A DNA stretch of 64,000 nucleotides from Agapanthus africanus (GCA_030015575.1 CM057347.1:507907176-507971175); one strand, 5' to 3'; counted from the first letter of the stretch, positions 1 through 13,312 are shown. Made by a program: numbers and translations. The notes: generated by a model not told the origin, from the sequence alone.

Positions 1-269
1 CTCCTTCTACTTCCAAACTTTTCTATATATCCAGAAGTGACTACTGATTTTACACATTCCGATTCGTTATATCTAGACTATTCCTAGACTTTTCCTCGCA
101 TCAAGAGAGGCACCAACTCTCGCGAGCGACACATGCAGCAAAGAGGATTCCTTACAGCATTACAGATTTCCATGCTCAGTTGTGGCTTACTCCTTTAAAA
201 ACTTTAAATATGAAATTATTATAAGGAGGATAGGTAAAAAATAACGCACCCATCCTTGCCACCCCTAAC

Positions 270-755
270 AGACCAGGGAGTTTTAATATCCACTACGATG
301 CTTCGGGAAAGGGACTCAGTGGTGCGATGTATCAGCATGGCAATGTAGTTGCGTGTGCGCCTAGACAACTAAAGACTTATGAACGCAACTATCTTACCCA
401 GAATCAAGACCGGCAGCTGTGAACTTCAACTTGAAAAGATGGACACTATCTTGAGGGGAATGCGTCGACATGAATAGTTGAAACACATCTTCATCCTGGA
501 AGACCTCAACATGAGATAGTTAAGATGGTTGGAGCTGTATATGGGAGGAAATGGTGATCTAAGTTGAACGAGGACGATCTTGAAGTTTGAGAATTTGGGA
601 TTGAGGTGATTGTACAAACAGTGGAAGTGGGGATACGATGCAGAAAGCACGGGAAGCTCAGCCATGATTCATTGGCCATTTAACATCCTGGAAAGAGACG
701 GTGAAGTTGCGTATCGCCTAACCTTACCACCTTCTTGGACGGCGTGCATAATTCA
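270..755 (+). pseudogene. Degenerate chromovirus pol remnant (RNase H and integrase C-terminus)
   Basis: Reading the plus strand in shifting frames gives fragments that resemble a Ty3/gypsy chromovirus pol. Around 290-410 there is an RNase H-like stretch (ASGKGLSGAM, then QLKTYERNYLTQ), close in wording to the RNase H of element C in this window. Around 525-555 is RWLELYM, and around 670-745 is an integrase C-terminal piece (WPFNILERDGEVAYRLTLPP). Most of the protein between these pieces is missing and no frame is open throughout. It is an old, non-functional fragment; orientation is plus, opposite to the neighbouring element F. The family assignment is an inference from short matches. Confidence 0.6.
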
Positions 756-2459
756 TTATATCTCGCAGATAAGAGTGTATGTCGCCGCTTATTGTATAGT
801 ACTAGATTGTATATTACATTTTTGAAGGTTGGTATATACACAAATATAATAACAGTCTTGCTCAATATGGTAGTATGCTATTTAGTTTGATTCTATCTCA
901 ATATGTGTATATGTTTTTTTTAGTATATCGCTAATACATATTGATAGAGCCATTAGGATCTTTGCTTGACTACCAGCATTGTGATAGAAGTCACACTAGT
1001 GGGGGCTGGGTAGTCTATAAGCACATCCTTATACTGGTCCCTAGTCGTAGGATTATCGAGACAGGGCATCGATACTTTACAGTAGACTAGTGTATACGCT
1101 TCTTATCCCAGCAGGGGAGATGGCTTGTCTCATAGCCATTGGTATGTCGTATCAGAGATAGTATACAGGTGCTCATTGGGTTATGAGTTATACTGGACGG
1201 ACTCATGGGAACCGCGGGTTGGTATTATACCTATCGTCAGTTAGCAGTTCCCGGGTGGTATGAGTACAGGTTAATCCGTTGACTTGACATCACTATTCGT
1301 CTCGAGTGTGTTCACACTGTACTTAGATCACTATCCTACTACGACTCAAATGAGTCGTGCAAACAGGTAGTGGTTGGGTGTAGCCCCGAAGTACTTGAAG
1401 GCAGTAGCGGTTAGATAGGATTCGTCTCTCCCGGTATTGGAGGTTAATATCACGCTGTGTTCGGAAAGCCATTACACAAAGTCTCTGGCCAGTGCAAGCG
1501 AGATTTACTGGTAGGTACTCCAGTAATTTCTCAAAGTGTTTTGGGCTCTTCTCTAGCACAACTTATTGCGCTATTAGGGGTCTGACAGTTACCATCCCCA
1601 TAGGCCCAATATGCGATACTCTTAAATGAACAGACCGGACTGTACGGAGATTGTCACAGATAGGCTCAGTAGGAGTTCGAATGAGTTTGTTCATCGGCCT
1701 TCTTATCGACAGATACCTAGGTAGCCATTACATGCAGCTAGTACTGCTGACGGACTTATGGTTAAACCCAGTACCAGCGTACTGTCGAGTCTTTAGAGTC
1801 CCAAACAGAGGGTTTCCCTGCTTCAGGTAAAACGATATAGAGGCCGTATGGTTTTACGGCAGGGTTCCGATCATATACGTGTACTGGCTACACGGATATT
1901 GTTCGGACGGATAATATTAGTGGGTTTTGGTTTACACCATATTCCAGTATTATATTATTGGATTATTATTATCTCGTTGTATTCATATTTTTTGGAATAC
2001 GAATACGGGTATGTATATACGGTGAGGGCATTCTTGTAATTTCATAAGAGATACTTCTTGAAGGGGACACCTCATTATTTGGTTTATTTATTTTTAGAAA
2101 TAGATTAATGAGGTGGAAAATGGAAATATTTGTGGCATGGTGAAGCATGGCTTGTTTTCACTTGTTTATTGGTTTGGACTCACTATTCAAGCATGGTTGA
2201 TATTTTCAATTAGAAAATACTGCATGCTTGGTGTGAGATAGTGTAGGAGCCATTCTTCACTTGCTTTACCCTAGCTCATTTGCATTTTCACTTTATCTTC
2301 TCTGTGGATTACCAGTAGGTGCAACCATGGTGTATGAAAACAAATATCATGGAGCTCAGCCATCAAGACTAAATCATGCGAATAGATCGCCCAAAATACC
2401 GAAATTCAAGGTGACGGATACATGATAATCGAATCACAAAATCACAAATCATAAATACC
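756..2459. other. No gene seen; probably decayed repeat DNA
   Basis: Both strands are interrupted by stops and the few short open frames show no known motif. The region follows a pol remnant, so it could be an eroded LTR or flank, but I could not match it to any LTR in this window. A near-identical 21-bp direct repeat (cores TCTTCTCTGTGGATTACCA and TCTTCTCTGTGAATTACCA) begins near 2296 and again near 2575. Confidence 0.4.
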
Positions 2460-4329
2460 GTCGTCGGTATATCCTCCTTCAAAGTCGGGAAGGTGTCGGT
2501 GCATCCAATACTAGCATCGCAAGATATCTACTTACCTCTTGCTCGCGGTCTGGCGTCCTCCGTCTCTGGGTCCTTATCTTCTCTGTGAATTACCAATCTC
2601 GCAATCCATTGCTCATCGGCCCTGTCAGGTGTGCTAACGGGGACGATTCCGTTCTGGCACTTCTCTGGTCATCTGCGTCTTCAGCACAGCATATTCCTCA
2701 GAAATTGGTCGCATCCCAACGCCTCTGTAAACATATCCGATCTTTAATTTTAACGGGGAGTAACAACAGCTCGTCAGAATCTCGCACGAACCTCTTGTCC
2801 CACTTGCCTGTATCATCGTCTACTCTGATGTCACGTCTCTATCTACGCACTGCAATTGTTCTCGGCTACGGTCCATCCGAAGTCTCTCTCAATTCTCGTT
2901 TCTGCTGAATTGCCCGGAAGTCATCGTCTTTTACTAAAGCTAATTCTTGATCCAGAACGGCTGTATGCTCATCGCGACTCCTTCTGGAAGGTATATCCAT
3001 GTACAACGCCTCTGCATGCATATCGCATCTCTGATGTCAGCGGAGTAGAACGTCATCTCGTCGAAATCTCGTGCGAGCTCTTTACTCCACTTGTTCCAAT
3101 GTCGACTGATTCGGACTCATCTTCTCGTGGCTGTATGGACTGCGCTCCAATGGCTATACTCGTATCTGGAGTCTCTCAAGCAATGTGTCCCGTCACATGA
3201 TATCCGAATGATGTCGAACCCTTTGATCGATTCGTCAAAACCTCATAATCCCCCAAGAGCTCAACATCTTGGGTACAGTTTAATAGTATCGAGTACATAC
3301 CTCAGTATCAGTGGACCAGCCGTAGAAGGGCAAACCCAAGCCTCACTAATGGCGCCGCGGAACTGCCGCAAACCCTAAGGTTCAAAGGCTTTCACACGGT
3401 CATTATGTCGAGTTAGGATTTCATTCTTCTAGAGGGTCCATAGAATCGCTTGCATGTCTTTCCGAATACTTTAAACTTGGAATTGGGTTCCTGACATGCG
3501 ATCGTCTCTATCGACTCTCAACGAATCTGCGTGAAGTCGTCTCTAGCTGGAATCAATCTATCTAATGACCTCTCATCGAGATAAGAAAACAAACCATATG
3601 TCCTAGTCATTCATCCTCGGGTGACTAGCGACCTTCCATCATATCTCTAAGTATATACTCATGCTGCAGTAGCTCCAACATCTGGGCGATATCTCGTCAT
3701 TGCAGCAACAACGGGCTCATTCGTCTGTACGCTGAACAGCGCCTCAAGCATCATGAATAAGCGATATATCAATGGTCATCACATTCTGGCTGGCCTCTAG
3801 CAGTAGCATGATCCTCTGGTGCCGATCAGCACATCCGGGAAATCTCGTAACAGCGATCGGTCGAACGCTCATGGCGCGAAAACACAATAAGACGACGCCT
3901 CTCTATGCAATCGTACGTCTCTGGAATCACGCCCTGGTCAGTCCTCGTTCATGACGGTCTCGTGCTGACCTCAACTCTAGCCGTAGCTCTCTCTCTCTGC
4001 CCGTGTAATCGTAGCAGCAAAATCATAACCAATATCGATGAGGATAGATCATAGGAATGAATATAATACTGTGCAAGGAAATGTACATCCTAAGGTCTCT
4101 TAAGCGGAGTAGCGTATCGTAAATATGCCGCGGAATATACGTACGGTACGTCACTCTACTCAAGCTACCTACTCCATCAACCAAGGGTCATCCTACGCGA
4201 CGAAAGTTCGGGTATAATACCCCCTCGACTAAGTCTAAATTCCATAAGGTCAAGCCTAAGTTCCGTATATATATAAACGCTCTAGGCTCCGCATAGTCAA
4301 ACTTAGACTCGAACCAAGGTTAACCTAGC
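2460..4329 (-). pseudogene. Probable decayed leader and gag region of element F
   Basis: This stretch lies directly downstream, on the minus strand, of the PBS at 4330-4341, which is where the leader and gag of a minus-strand element belong. No frame is open and no zinc knuckle is visible. Two minus-strand segments, near 2717-2800 and 3003-3090, can be read as related short peptides sharing the spaced pattern K-W-x-K...R-D-x-D-E...I-C-x-Q-R-R. That is consistent with a duplicated, decayed coding segment. Assignment to gag rests on position only. Confidence 0.3.
2717..3100. repeat. Diverged direct duplication, period about 286 bp
   Basis: The segment starting CAACGCCTCTG near 2718 recurs near 3004, followed in both by related CATATC..., CTCGTC.GAATCTCG and CCACTTG blocks. 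Similarity is roughly 70 percent by eye. A weaker third relative (ACGCCTCTC) is near 3895. Confidence 0.4.
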
Positions 4330-4341
4330 GCTCTGATACCA
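4330..4341 (-). promoter_or_regulatory. Primer-binding site of element F
   Basis: The minus strand reads TGGTATCAGAGC, the classic PBS complementary to plant initiator tRNA-Met, 4 bp from the LTR end at 4346. It fixes the orientation (minus) and identifies the adjoining LTR as the 5' LTR. Confidence 0.85.
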
Positions 4342-4621
4342 ATTTTGTCACGATCCGAAATAGCCCGTGACTGGCACTTGAATCATATGAAGCCTATAGG
4401 ACCCCATCTAATTCAAGTAAGCCAAAAGCCCAGAAATCTAAAACCATTTTAAGGAGTAAATAAGAAAACTAGTTTTTAAGAAGTAAGAAAACATGTTTAA
4501 AGAACCAGGTTTTTTAAAGAAGTGGCCGAATATGCATTTGTAAAATCCTCGATGTCCTTTCTGAAAATTTCGGCAGAGTTTCCTTTGTAAATAATGGCCC
4601 CGAACGGGGTACAACATGAAT

Positions 4622-4643
4622 AATATATATATATATATATATG
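4622..4643. repeat. (TA)n microsatellite
   Basis: Uninterrupted AT dinucleotide run inside the F LTR. Confidence 0.95.
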
Positions 4644-6631
4644 CACAATAAAAGGCATCCCCAAGCGGGAGCTAGCTCTTCGTCAATCGACGGTCACAAC
4701 CACGCAAGCAATCTAATATACAACGCCAAAGGGCGAGGATCAAAACTCAAAAGAAACTCAAAATCAATATGAAAATCATAATACTATAACGCGCGACTCT
4801 AAGGTCGAAATAATACATAACCGGTTTTCTAAGTCTGAAACAATATACAAGTTTGGTTGATGGAATTTCTAGATACAACTGAATAAAATAATACAAGGGT
4901 GGTCACGATGCGAGTGAACCCACCTACCAATACAATCACTCAGAAAGGAAGCAGTGTGCCAGAAAAGCCGCAATGGAACCTGTACGGCAAAACCTGCAAG
5001 AACTGTGGCACAATGGGGATGAGTTGCCAACTCGTGAATAGAAAACATCACAGAGTAGAAATCGTATGTATGACACAATCCTAGGTCAATACGATCAATA
5101 TATATATAAACCTCAATGAATAAGTCTGAATCATGATAAGGTGATAATGTAACATCTATACATGAGTGTAGTGCTAAGTGCTCGTGCCAGTGCCTCAGGT
5201 AATAACATATCATAAGTATGAGGTATGACCAATGTCGATTATATCATGAAGTCTATGAAAAAGTGGATATCATCCAACTATATGATCAATGTCATCAATG
5301 TCAATACATGTATGTGGAAATCGTCTACGTGTCACCCAATGACAATAAATATCATGCATGTAAATATCATAAAGCATATGCATGGAAATATGAGGATGTA
5401 AATCAACATGTGTCGCTCGCGACATATCAAATCATGGAACCTGAGTGTCAAGTATCGACACTCAAAAACATCATGAAACATGTGCCTAGCATCGGCACGT
5501 AAATCCTCATATATCGGGCTCCGTCAGTCTGGATCGGCCCATATCATCTCTCAACTCCGGTCGGTATCCTCCGGATATCCGCCGAGCTCAAATACAATCA
5601 CCGGTAGGTACTCGCCACCCTGCCAGGCTCATCGTCTGCTCCACGAAAAACATTTCTCGGCCTGTGGAACCATACCGGGTCCACTATGAACTCGCAAACG
5701 GATCATCCAACTCCTCGAATCGGGTTTCAAGCACACGTCTCAGAACCGAGAAAACGCATGGTGGACGCACTGAAATATCATATCAAGGGTAACCGGATTT
5801 TTAAAACAATACATACTCTCTTTTGAAATACCCACGATTCCCAAATCCAGAAATATCATGGAAACAATATATCTCAATGCGTATAATCATAAAGCATGAT
5901 ATATGCGATGTATAAAAGAATGTAAGCATATCAATCTGTCATGCAACATGGAATAGTAATATGCACACATTGAGGGAAACCGCTCTTTTAAAATGAATCA
6001 GTTTTAAAGAGTATCTTGCGGTTCCTAAATCTCTAATCAAGCCAGAATTATCTATGTATGTGCAAATACTTATGTATATAAACATGGGTGTACAATGGGT
6101 ATGTACACAAGTATGCCATGCAAGAGATCATATCCTGAATGCAACAGTATTACAGTGTAGTGACATGGCAATTATCGATGATGAAGTGTGTGAGCCGGCA
6201 AGCAGGTGTACGTGGAACATATGCATCATCGATAATGGTGCTGGTGTCCTAACAGCATGAGTTTAATAATGGTATATGAAATCACAATATAAGTATGCGA
6301 TGCGGAGCGAACAGCAATAGTGTGCGGGAGCTGAATGATAAACACAATGATAACTAATCTGCATTTAATATAAATATAAGTCATACAGTAGTGCCTTTTG
6401 AAATAACACGAATCGCGGTGTTTTGGAAATAAAGGCTACGGTGTTTTTAAGAAAAAATGCGTCTTTTGGAAATATCCGTAGAATCCCTTTGCCTGTCTTT
6501 AAAATACTCCCGATTCGTTAGTTTTTTGAAATAGATAAGACATCAATCTAGCCTAATATCTACTAGCAAAACTACAGCTCTAACTAACAAGTCAATCAGG
6601 AGGGGTACGGAAACCACCTAAATCTGAGTCG

Positions 6632-6654
6632 ATATATATATATATATATATATA
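6632..6654. repeat. (TA)n microsatellite
   Basis: Uninterrupted AT dinucleotide run inside the F LTR. Confidence 0.95.
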
Positions 6655-8405
6655 AGTATAATAGTCGGTGATCCCGCCTCAAAGATACCGCGTACGATAC
6701 AATATCATATGACATTCTCGAGTCATGAGTGCGGATCTATCATCAATATGAAGCTAGTACGGTAAACCATCGTACGGCATCCCAAAAGCTGGGTATGGGT
6801 CAATATCACATTCCTCTCATCAATTATCAGGTATCATTATCATCATATCTCATGATCTGGGGTACTAATCTAAGTCTAGTGCAAATCGATACCCTCTATA
6901 TAAATATAAATGCGTGTGTGCAACACACGTCCCAAGGCCCGCTAAAATCACATGTCGTATCCCAAATACGAATCACATCATATCACCGATCTCATGGCAC
7001 TGTGCCCAATCTCATCGACTCATCTCCAAAAATCATCCACTATCCTCATCATGTAGGTATATGTATAGCAATAAGCATGTGTGTGCGTATGGGTGTAAAC
7101 CTATTCTAGGGTTCGCAACTAGGAACTATACTAGTTTATTTCTATGCCCTAATCAACCATAGTACACCTAATCTCATCTCAAATATCCACGACACACAAT
7201 AAGCTATCATATATAGTATATATATACTATACTAAATATCGGACTGCGGGGGTGCTATACGCCATCCACCCGACTTCCCCCGTAGATATAATCTACTCAC
7301 TTTGCATCCTGCGTGTCCGTGTCGATGTCGCATTCATCTTCTTCGTCATAAGAAGCCCTCGTGAAGGTACCTACAAGATAACACAATCGCAAATGTATCT
7401 TAAAATCATATCGAGAAAACCAAACGACGCGCTAAGGCTTATAGGTTAGAACTTATAGACTACGCTTTCTAAACCATCAAACAACTCTCGATGTTATCGT
7501 GCAAACGTCAACGATCGAGAAAACACAAATACGTAATTCCAGAATTCAAAATAGGAGAAACAAAACACGAATCCAAAACAGCAACTACAGAAAAGGGTCC
7601 CAGATTTCACCCTAGGTCAAATCAGACAATTTTGCATATACCAAGGGTCTATTGTACATGAAATAAAGCTTTAAAACCAACACGATCCAAAATGGTGGGA
7701 CCCAGGCCGCAATTTGCGGCCAAATTGATTAAATTAGCGGCCTGTCTGAGGAATTAGGGGCTAGGGTTTTGGTGGTAGCTTCCTGGGTGCCTATATGTCT
7801 TACTGTCCTTACAAAATAATTTTCAGAGTCTTCTAATGATAGCAGATTTTAAATAACCCTCACAAATTCCACAATTCTTCCGATATTGGTTTCTAAATCC
7901 GTATTCCGGATTTCTAGTCTCTGATTTAGGTCAGAATTCTAGCACTAGGGGGTTTGTGTGGCCTCTAGTGAGCTTAATTGCTCACCACAACTCTCAATTT
8001 CCAATAACCCTAACTAGAATTTTCATACCCTTACTAAACATCACTATATCGGTTTAAAGTTAACATGGATGTGAAAGCAATAGGAAAACTAAGCTAGTGG
8101 TTCAGAAAATAGCTCATTTGGCAACTCAAGAAAATTCTTGAGTTGTCCCAAGTGGCCAAAATCCTTGCTTTCTTGGTCCAATATGATTCCCTTGAGCTTG
8201 TGCATCTTTTTTGTGAAAAGGACATAGGGTTTTAGAGTGATATTCATGGTGTTTTGGGGGATTTTATGAAGAGGGGGAGAAGGTGCAGCAGCAGCAACAT
8301 CAAAGGAGGGGAGAGAAATGAGAGGGAGAAATGAAGGAGAGAATGCCCAAGGTCAAAGTTAACCCATCTCTTTCTCTCTCTCACCCATGCCTACATATTC
8401 TAATC

Positions 8406-8439
8406 CTTTTCTTTTCTTTTCTTTTCTTTTCTTTTCTTA
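8406..8439. repeat. (CTTTT)n microsatellite
   Basis: About six to seven perfect CTTTT units inside the F LTR. Confidence 0.95.
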
Positions 8440-8793
8440 TTCCCTTCTCACATCAATAGTAACCCCAAAATAACAAGCCATGCACCCAAAACATGTAGGA
8501 AAATGTAACAAGTGTAGAAAAGAAATGGTGCATGTTTTGCACAAAATACGCTTAAAGCGCGATTAGCGATTTTTAATCGCGATTAGCACTAAATTAGCAT
8601 ATAATTAATCATAAAAACTTTAAAATTGCATAATTCACATAAAACACGTTCGTTTAGTAATTTCTATAATTTTCAAAAAATTTCCCTAATTTATCGGTAT
8701 TTAATTATACCGAAATATTAAAATATTCATTAAAAATAATATTAAATTATAAAAATTCCCAGAAATAATATTTTATTTTTTTGAAATGTTACA

Positions 8794-10711
8794 GTTTAGA
8801 GGTTGGAGCTTAAAATATAGACTCTTGGGTGGATCATCTTCGACACGAGGAGACCGGCGATCAAGTGCGATCTGGATCTTCAAGGAGCTCAAGAAGAGGA
8901 GGAGAAGAAGACCCGAAGGACAAAGAATCAAGGAGGTATAAAACTATCATAGTAGTTAGAACCTCTAAGTAGAATAGCTAGTTAAGGTTTCTGTTAAGAT
9001 CCTGGAGTTAAAGTCGGTGTTGCAAAGTATGAAATCGTTTTTTTGTAAATTCCACATCCCCACAAGTGCGTGGGGTATGCGATATCGACTTACAACTAGT
9101 ACCGTTAGAAAGCTAATTAAATTATATATGCTTCTATATATGGTTACGCACACTTGCGCACTTAAACAGTGAGACGTATGCGTTCTAAAAGCGGGTAAAG
9201 ACGGAGATTCTTTCTCTGGACTGCAGTCCAGAGCCCGGAATCGTATCATTTTTCATTGTCATAACTTATTATAATTCAAAGATCAACTATGGGGTGCTGT
9301 AGGTTTATCTGTTGACTTCGATACGAGCCATGGAACGCTAATATCAGATATATAAATGATTTACTATAAATTTAATGGTCTGGTATGTCCGAGAAAGTTC
9401 AGCTTCCGCAAAAGTCATCGGGGTGTCATTTTATGGTTGAAGCGATTTCAATTTGCAAACCAATTTCTACAGAGTATTCATTAACAGTAATTGGGTCTAA
9501 TTTATCTCGGTTTCCACCATATTTGATTAAGTTTGCATATAGGATTCCGTATAGAACACATAGGTTTAGCAACCGATTAATGGTAGAAAAGTCTACTCAA
9601 TTATTGGCTTACACGAAATTAATTCACGGGGTTCTATATGTCGTTAATCATAACATATTAAGCTCAATCGTGTCCCAAACAATATTGCCAAATTGATCAT
9701 GGCTTATTAGTAAAATTGCTATAGTATTTTTCGATATTCAATACACTTATCGACATGAATAAAATAGCATGTAAAGCAAGTAGGAACTTGCCTTAACGAT
9801 GTATTGACGGCACTGCAGCGACTGTGAGGGCGACAGATCGTACGAGCACGGCAACAAATAGCAGCAACAAAGGGTTTAGCCTCGGCTCAAGCTTGGGCTT
9901 AACGGCTCCGTGCTGTGATCGCTTGCGTATGCGATGGAGAGAACCTTGGTGGCCTAGGGTTCGTCAGCAGCGGCCTGGAGCTCAGGGGAAGCACTGAGGC
10001 CCAAATCCATTATTAGAGAGAAAGTGAACGGTTGAGAGAGTGGAGGTGAGGAGCTCAGGGGAAGCGCTGGGGCGTAGGAGGAACGGGTCGTGCGGGGGTT
10101 GGCAAGAGAGGGGGGCCGTTAGCGAGAGTGAAGGAAAAGGGAGGAAAGAGGAAGGAAAAAGAGGGGGATCTGGGTTTGGGTTAGGATGTGTTGGGCTGAG
10201 GGTTTGGGCTTAAAGAAAGAGAAGGGGAAAATAAGAGGGGAGAGGAGTGATGAGATAGGATATGGTAATTGTTTAAAAAAAACATCACAATTGGATTAAG
10301 GTTAAAGATATTTAATAAGAAATTAATAACCATGAAAACACAATTAAAATACGGTTATATATACTAGTTAATACGATTTAATAACAATCAATACCAAATT
10401 AATCATCGTTAAATAAAATCAAAATGGTTGGTTTAAATAAAAGGAAATGGGTTTTGAGTTGAAATAGAATTTGGGAAATTAATTTATTAAAATATGGGAA
10501 TAACGCACACGTGAAAATTGGTTATTACAATACATGTCGTGATCGAAATAATGGATTTTAAAAGGTGAAGAATAAAGTTGAGTAGAATGCGAGCCATGTC
10601 AGTTGCAATCCTGGGTCGAGTCAAGTTAGTTCGAATAGATTGAGTTCGAGTTTAAGTCTAGTGTTCAAGTTCAAAATCAAGTCAATTCTAGCATGTAATG
10701 GTTTAATCATA
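8794..10711 (-). mobile_element. Decayed relative of the C-type LTR
   Basis: Landmarks of the element C LTR recur here in the same order and orientation. They are a palindrome centred on GGACTGCAGTCC (9214-9233; in C near 40404 and 49584), an AGCATG...GCAAG.AGG..CTTGCC.. block near 9765-9800 (in C near 40811), and a GC-rich block (9830-10250) followed by AT-rich sequence. Neither LTR end is clearly preserved, and no reading frame looks coding. Confidence 0.45.
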
Positions 10712-11340
10712 TGCACGCCCCACTTCCCAGAGTGTGCAAACTACGACACGTGACAGAACCAACCATGCTACCTGTGGCTAGGAAACATCCCTCCACAGTC
10801 ACATTACGGCTGTCTATAGGATATCAAGAACAGAAAAATACAAAAGCTATCTAGTAAATGTCCATTTTCCACAATAAAAGAGTCAAGAAAATGTATAAGC
10901 TGAAACGAATTAAATAGACAATATCTGAAAATAAGTCCCAATATAGGCTCACATCAAGAAATAAAGCTACGGAAAATAAACTAAACTAAATATCTCTAAA
11001 TAACAATTATTCAATTCCCTACTGCTCGGCTTGACGGCTAAAATACTCATGTTCAGCCTGCGATAAAGATAGAGGAACCGGGCCATGTAAAACCCAGACG
11101 TCAGTGCGTCATAATACCATAATAGCAGTAATAACCAGGATGTAACGAGATATGTAAACATGAATATAAATCAACAACATAAATATAAATAGTGAGGTAC
11201 GTATGTATGTGATGTGTAACCTAAAACTGGCTTCTAGGTTTTCTATTCTGAAAGTCATTGAAATCAACTAACTTAATCCTCATCGTATCCCAATAGTCCA
11301 TGCCACTTTCATTCTCCACGGGACCACGGTAACAAGATTT

Positions 11341-11515
11341 TTCCGTAACGTCCGGAAAAACGACAAACAAGATATTTCGTAATGCCCGGAAAAAAGGCAA
11401 ACGGGATATTCCGTAACGTCCGGAAAAATGGCAAACATATAATTATTCCGTAACGCCTAGAAAAACGGCAAACATGATTATTCCGTATCGCCCGGAAAAA
11501 CGGCAAACATTAATA
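11341..11515. repeat. Tandem repeat, five units of 34-37 bp, in the D LTR
   Basis: Units begin TTCCGTAACG or variants at 11341, 11375, 11409, 11446 and 11481 and continue with CCGGAAAAA.GGCAAA. Each unit contains the inverted repeat TTCCG-n7-CGGAA. The equivalent part of the B LTR lacks the array. Confidence 0.85.
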
Positions 11516-12293
11516 ATAACCTTTTGAGTTACGATTTGGTTACATTCTTGATTTCCCCTTTACCCCCAGGTTTTCGTTCAAGTCATGTATTGCCAATATA
11601 GATCTAATGCCAAAACAGAATCGAGCAGGTACAGGTTTTCGTCTATGCAGACAACAAGTAACGTCCGTCGGGACAACAAGTCAGGATTGTTAGCATTAGT
11701 AACTAGATCCAAGTAACTAGTCAAGTAGTGTATCGTGAACATGTCATGTGATGTATATGCATTAAATAGATATCCAAATATATAACTGTAACGAATATCT
11801 GAACACAGTAAGCACGACGGATATCAGAATGCATATGTGTCTATCTATAATAACCTGTATACGTATCCTTGCCTGTGTATGATACAACTAAATAGCATGT
11901 TGCACTAATATAGAATTAATATGATATAATGAGGTTTCGGCATGCAACTAGATATGCAATTGTCAGTACGGATACAAACGGATATCGAAAAACGGTAAAT
12001 CTATAATAATTGATGCATACTATAACATATGTATTATTTTTATTTATATAAAAAGATATATTATAACAGCATGTTGCAAGATAAACTTGCCTGATCGGAT
12101 CTGACGACGGAGTACGTACATCACGTTATCCGACGCAACCATGCATGTACAAGACTGGACCTGGCAACTCAAAGATGTGACTACGCTGGACAACGATGAT
12201 AACTGGGTCATCCGGATTGTCGGTGACGTGCGTGACTCTGGCGACGGTCAAGAATCGATAAAGAAAGAAAGAGAAGAGAAGAAAGAGGAGAAG

Positions 12294-12298
12294 AGAAT
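12294..12298. repeat. Target-site duplication of element B (left copy)
   Basis: AGAAT immediately before the B 5' LTR; the identical AGAAT follows the B 3' LTR at 55880-55884. The LTR start here has decayed from TG to TA. Confidence 0.9.
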
Positions 12299-13312
12299 TA
12301 TAACACCCTAGTTCATTTATACCAGTTCTATTTTAGATATTTCTTTATTTATGGCTATTTCTTGATTTATTGTGTTTTGGGTGCGAATAGAATAATTGGC
12401 ATCTGTATTTGCATCCGACCCGACCCGCTTGCTGGAAACCCGTCTTGATTCCTGTTTATAATTTATCCCGGCTAGTTACGAGGATCCGTGCATTTTTAAT
12501 ATTGTTTATACTGCATACTGGCTTTATATCTGGCGTCTGAATTTTTTTAATATAACATTTAAAGTCAAATAAGATATTTTAAAAATATCTAGTATGGCCT
12601 GCATCATACCCCTGATCCTGTGGTAGCATCCGTACATCGTGTTCTCATCCCGTTCTGTGAAACAGACTCGTTTGGATGGCTACGTGCACGCTACATGCAT
12701 CCGTTCTTGGGGGTATACTTTTTCGTTACCCGGATATCGTATTTTGGTTTTACTTGATACGTATATTATCCATATTTTTAAACCGTAATTTTAGACCCGA
12801 CCTGGGCGTGTTTTAAACTATTTTTGTATTAGCCAAAATCTCAAATTTATTCAATATTATATTCTTAATATTCTAAACAGTAAAATATATGCCTTTTAAC
12901 TAAAATATATATATTAAATATTCCCTTTATATTTTAAACAATAAATCCTGAATAAAGATTCTCACCCGTCTCACTCTCTGCCTCTCTACTTATTTTACAT
13001 TTAATACTAAATTTTTTCCTTTAAAACCCATTGCCCGCACGTCCTCATCTCCCTTCACTTCTTCTTCTTTATTTCTTTGTTCCCGCCTTCGTCGCCTCGA
13101 CGAAACTCTAACCCTACCCACGCCGCGTCACCGTCGTCGCCTCCACCATCACCTCTCCATATTCCTGATCTTGCTCATCTCCTTCTCCGTCACCTCACCA
13201 CCACCCTGCGAGATCCCCGACATGAACCCCTGTAACCTATCGCTGCACCTTCTCACAGGAGATCGCCTCGCTGTCGACCACCTCCTCATCCCTTTCTCTC
13301 TCTCTCCTCGAC
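12299..13312 (+). mobile_element. Element B 5' LTR, piece 1
   Basis: Starts TATAACACCCTAG, matching TGTAACACCCTAG at the 3' LTR start (52774), and stays collinear with the 3' LTR until element A interrupts at 13313. The GC-rich part from about 13080 contains open frames that are not convincing genes. Confidence 0.9.
13308..13312. repeat. Target-site duplication of element A (left copy)
   Basis: TCGAC just before the LTR; the same TCGAC follows the other LTR at 37292-37296. The undisturbed site, with a single TCGAC, is seen in the B 3' LTR near 53795. Confidence 0.97.

Larger units (their letters stand above)
4346..8793 (-). mobile_element. 5' LTR of element F (Ty3/gypsy, about 4.4 kb)
   Basis: The right edge reads ...GAAATGTTACA, so the minus-strand LTR begins TGTAACATTTC. 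The left edge reads TGTCACGATCC, so the minus-strand LTR ends ...GGATCGTGACA, followed by the PBS. These are standard TG...CA ends. The length is large, and another insertion inside cannot be excluded. No coding region is supported within it. The matching 3' LTR would lie left of the window, so no TSD could be tested. Confidence 0.65.
10712..12298 (-). mobile_element. LTR of element D, left piece (B-family relative, minus strand)
   Basis: The plus strand starts TGCACGCCCCACTTCCCAGAG and matches, block after block, the reverse complement of the last part of the B LTR (the region ending at 55879). The LTR is interrupted at 12298 by element B and resumes at 55885. No PBS lies beyond its left edge, so it is a 3' LTR or a solo LTR rather than a 5' LTR. 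Divergence from B is much greater than that between the two A LTRs. Confidence 0.8.

Noticed and set aside
2585-3378. Plus-strand frames of about 100 aa
   Set aside because: They have no motif; the better, still weak, coding pattern is on the minus strand.
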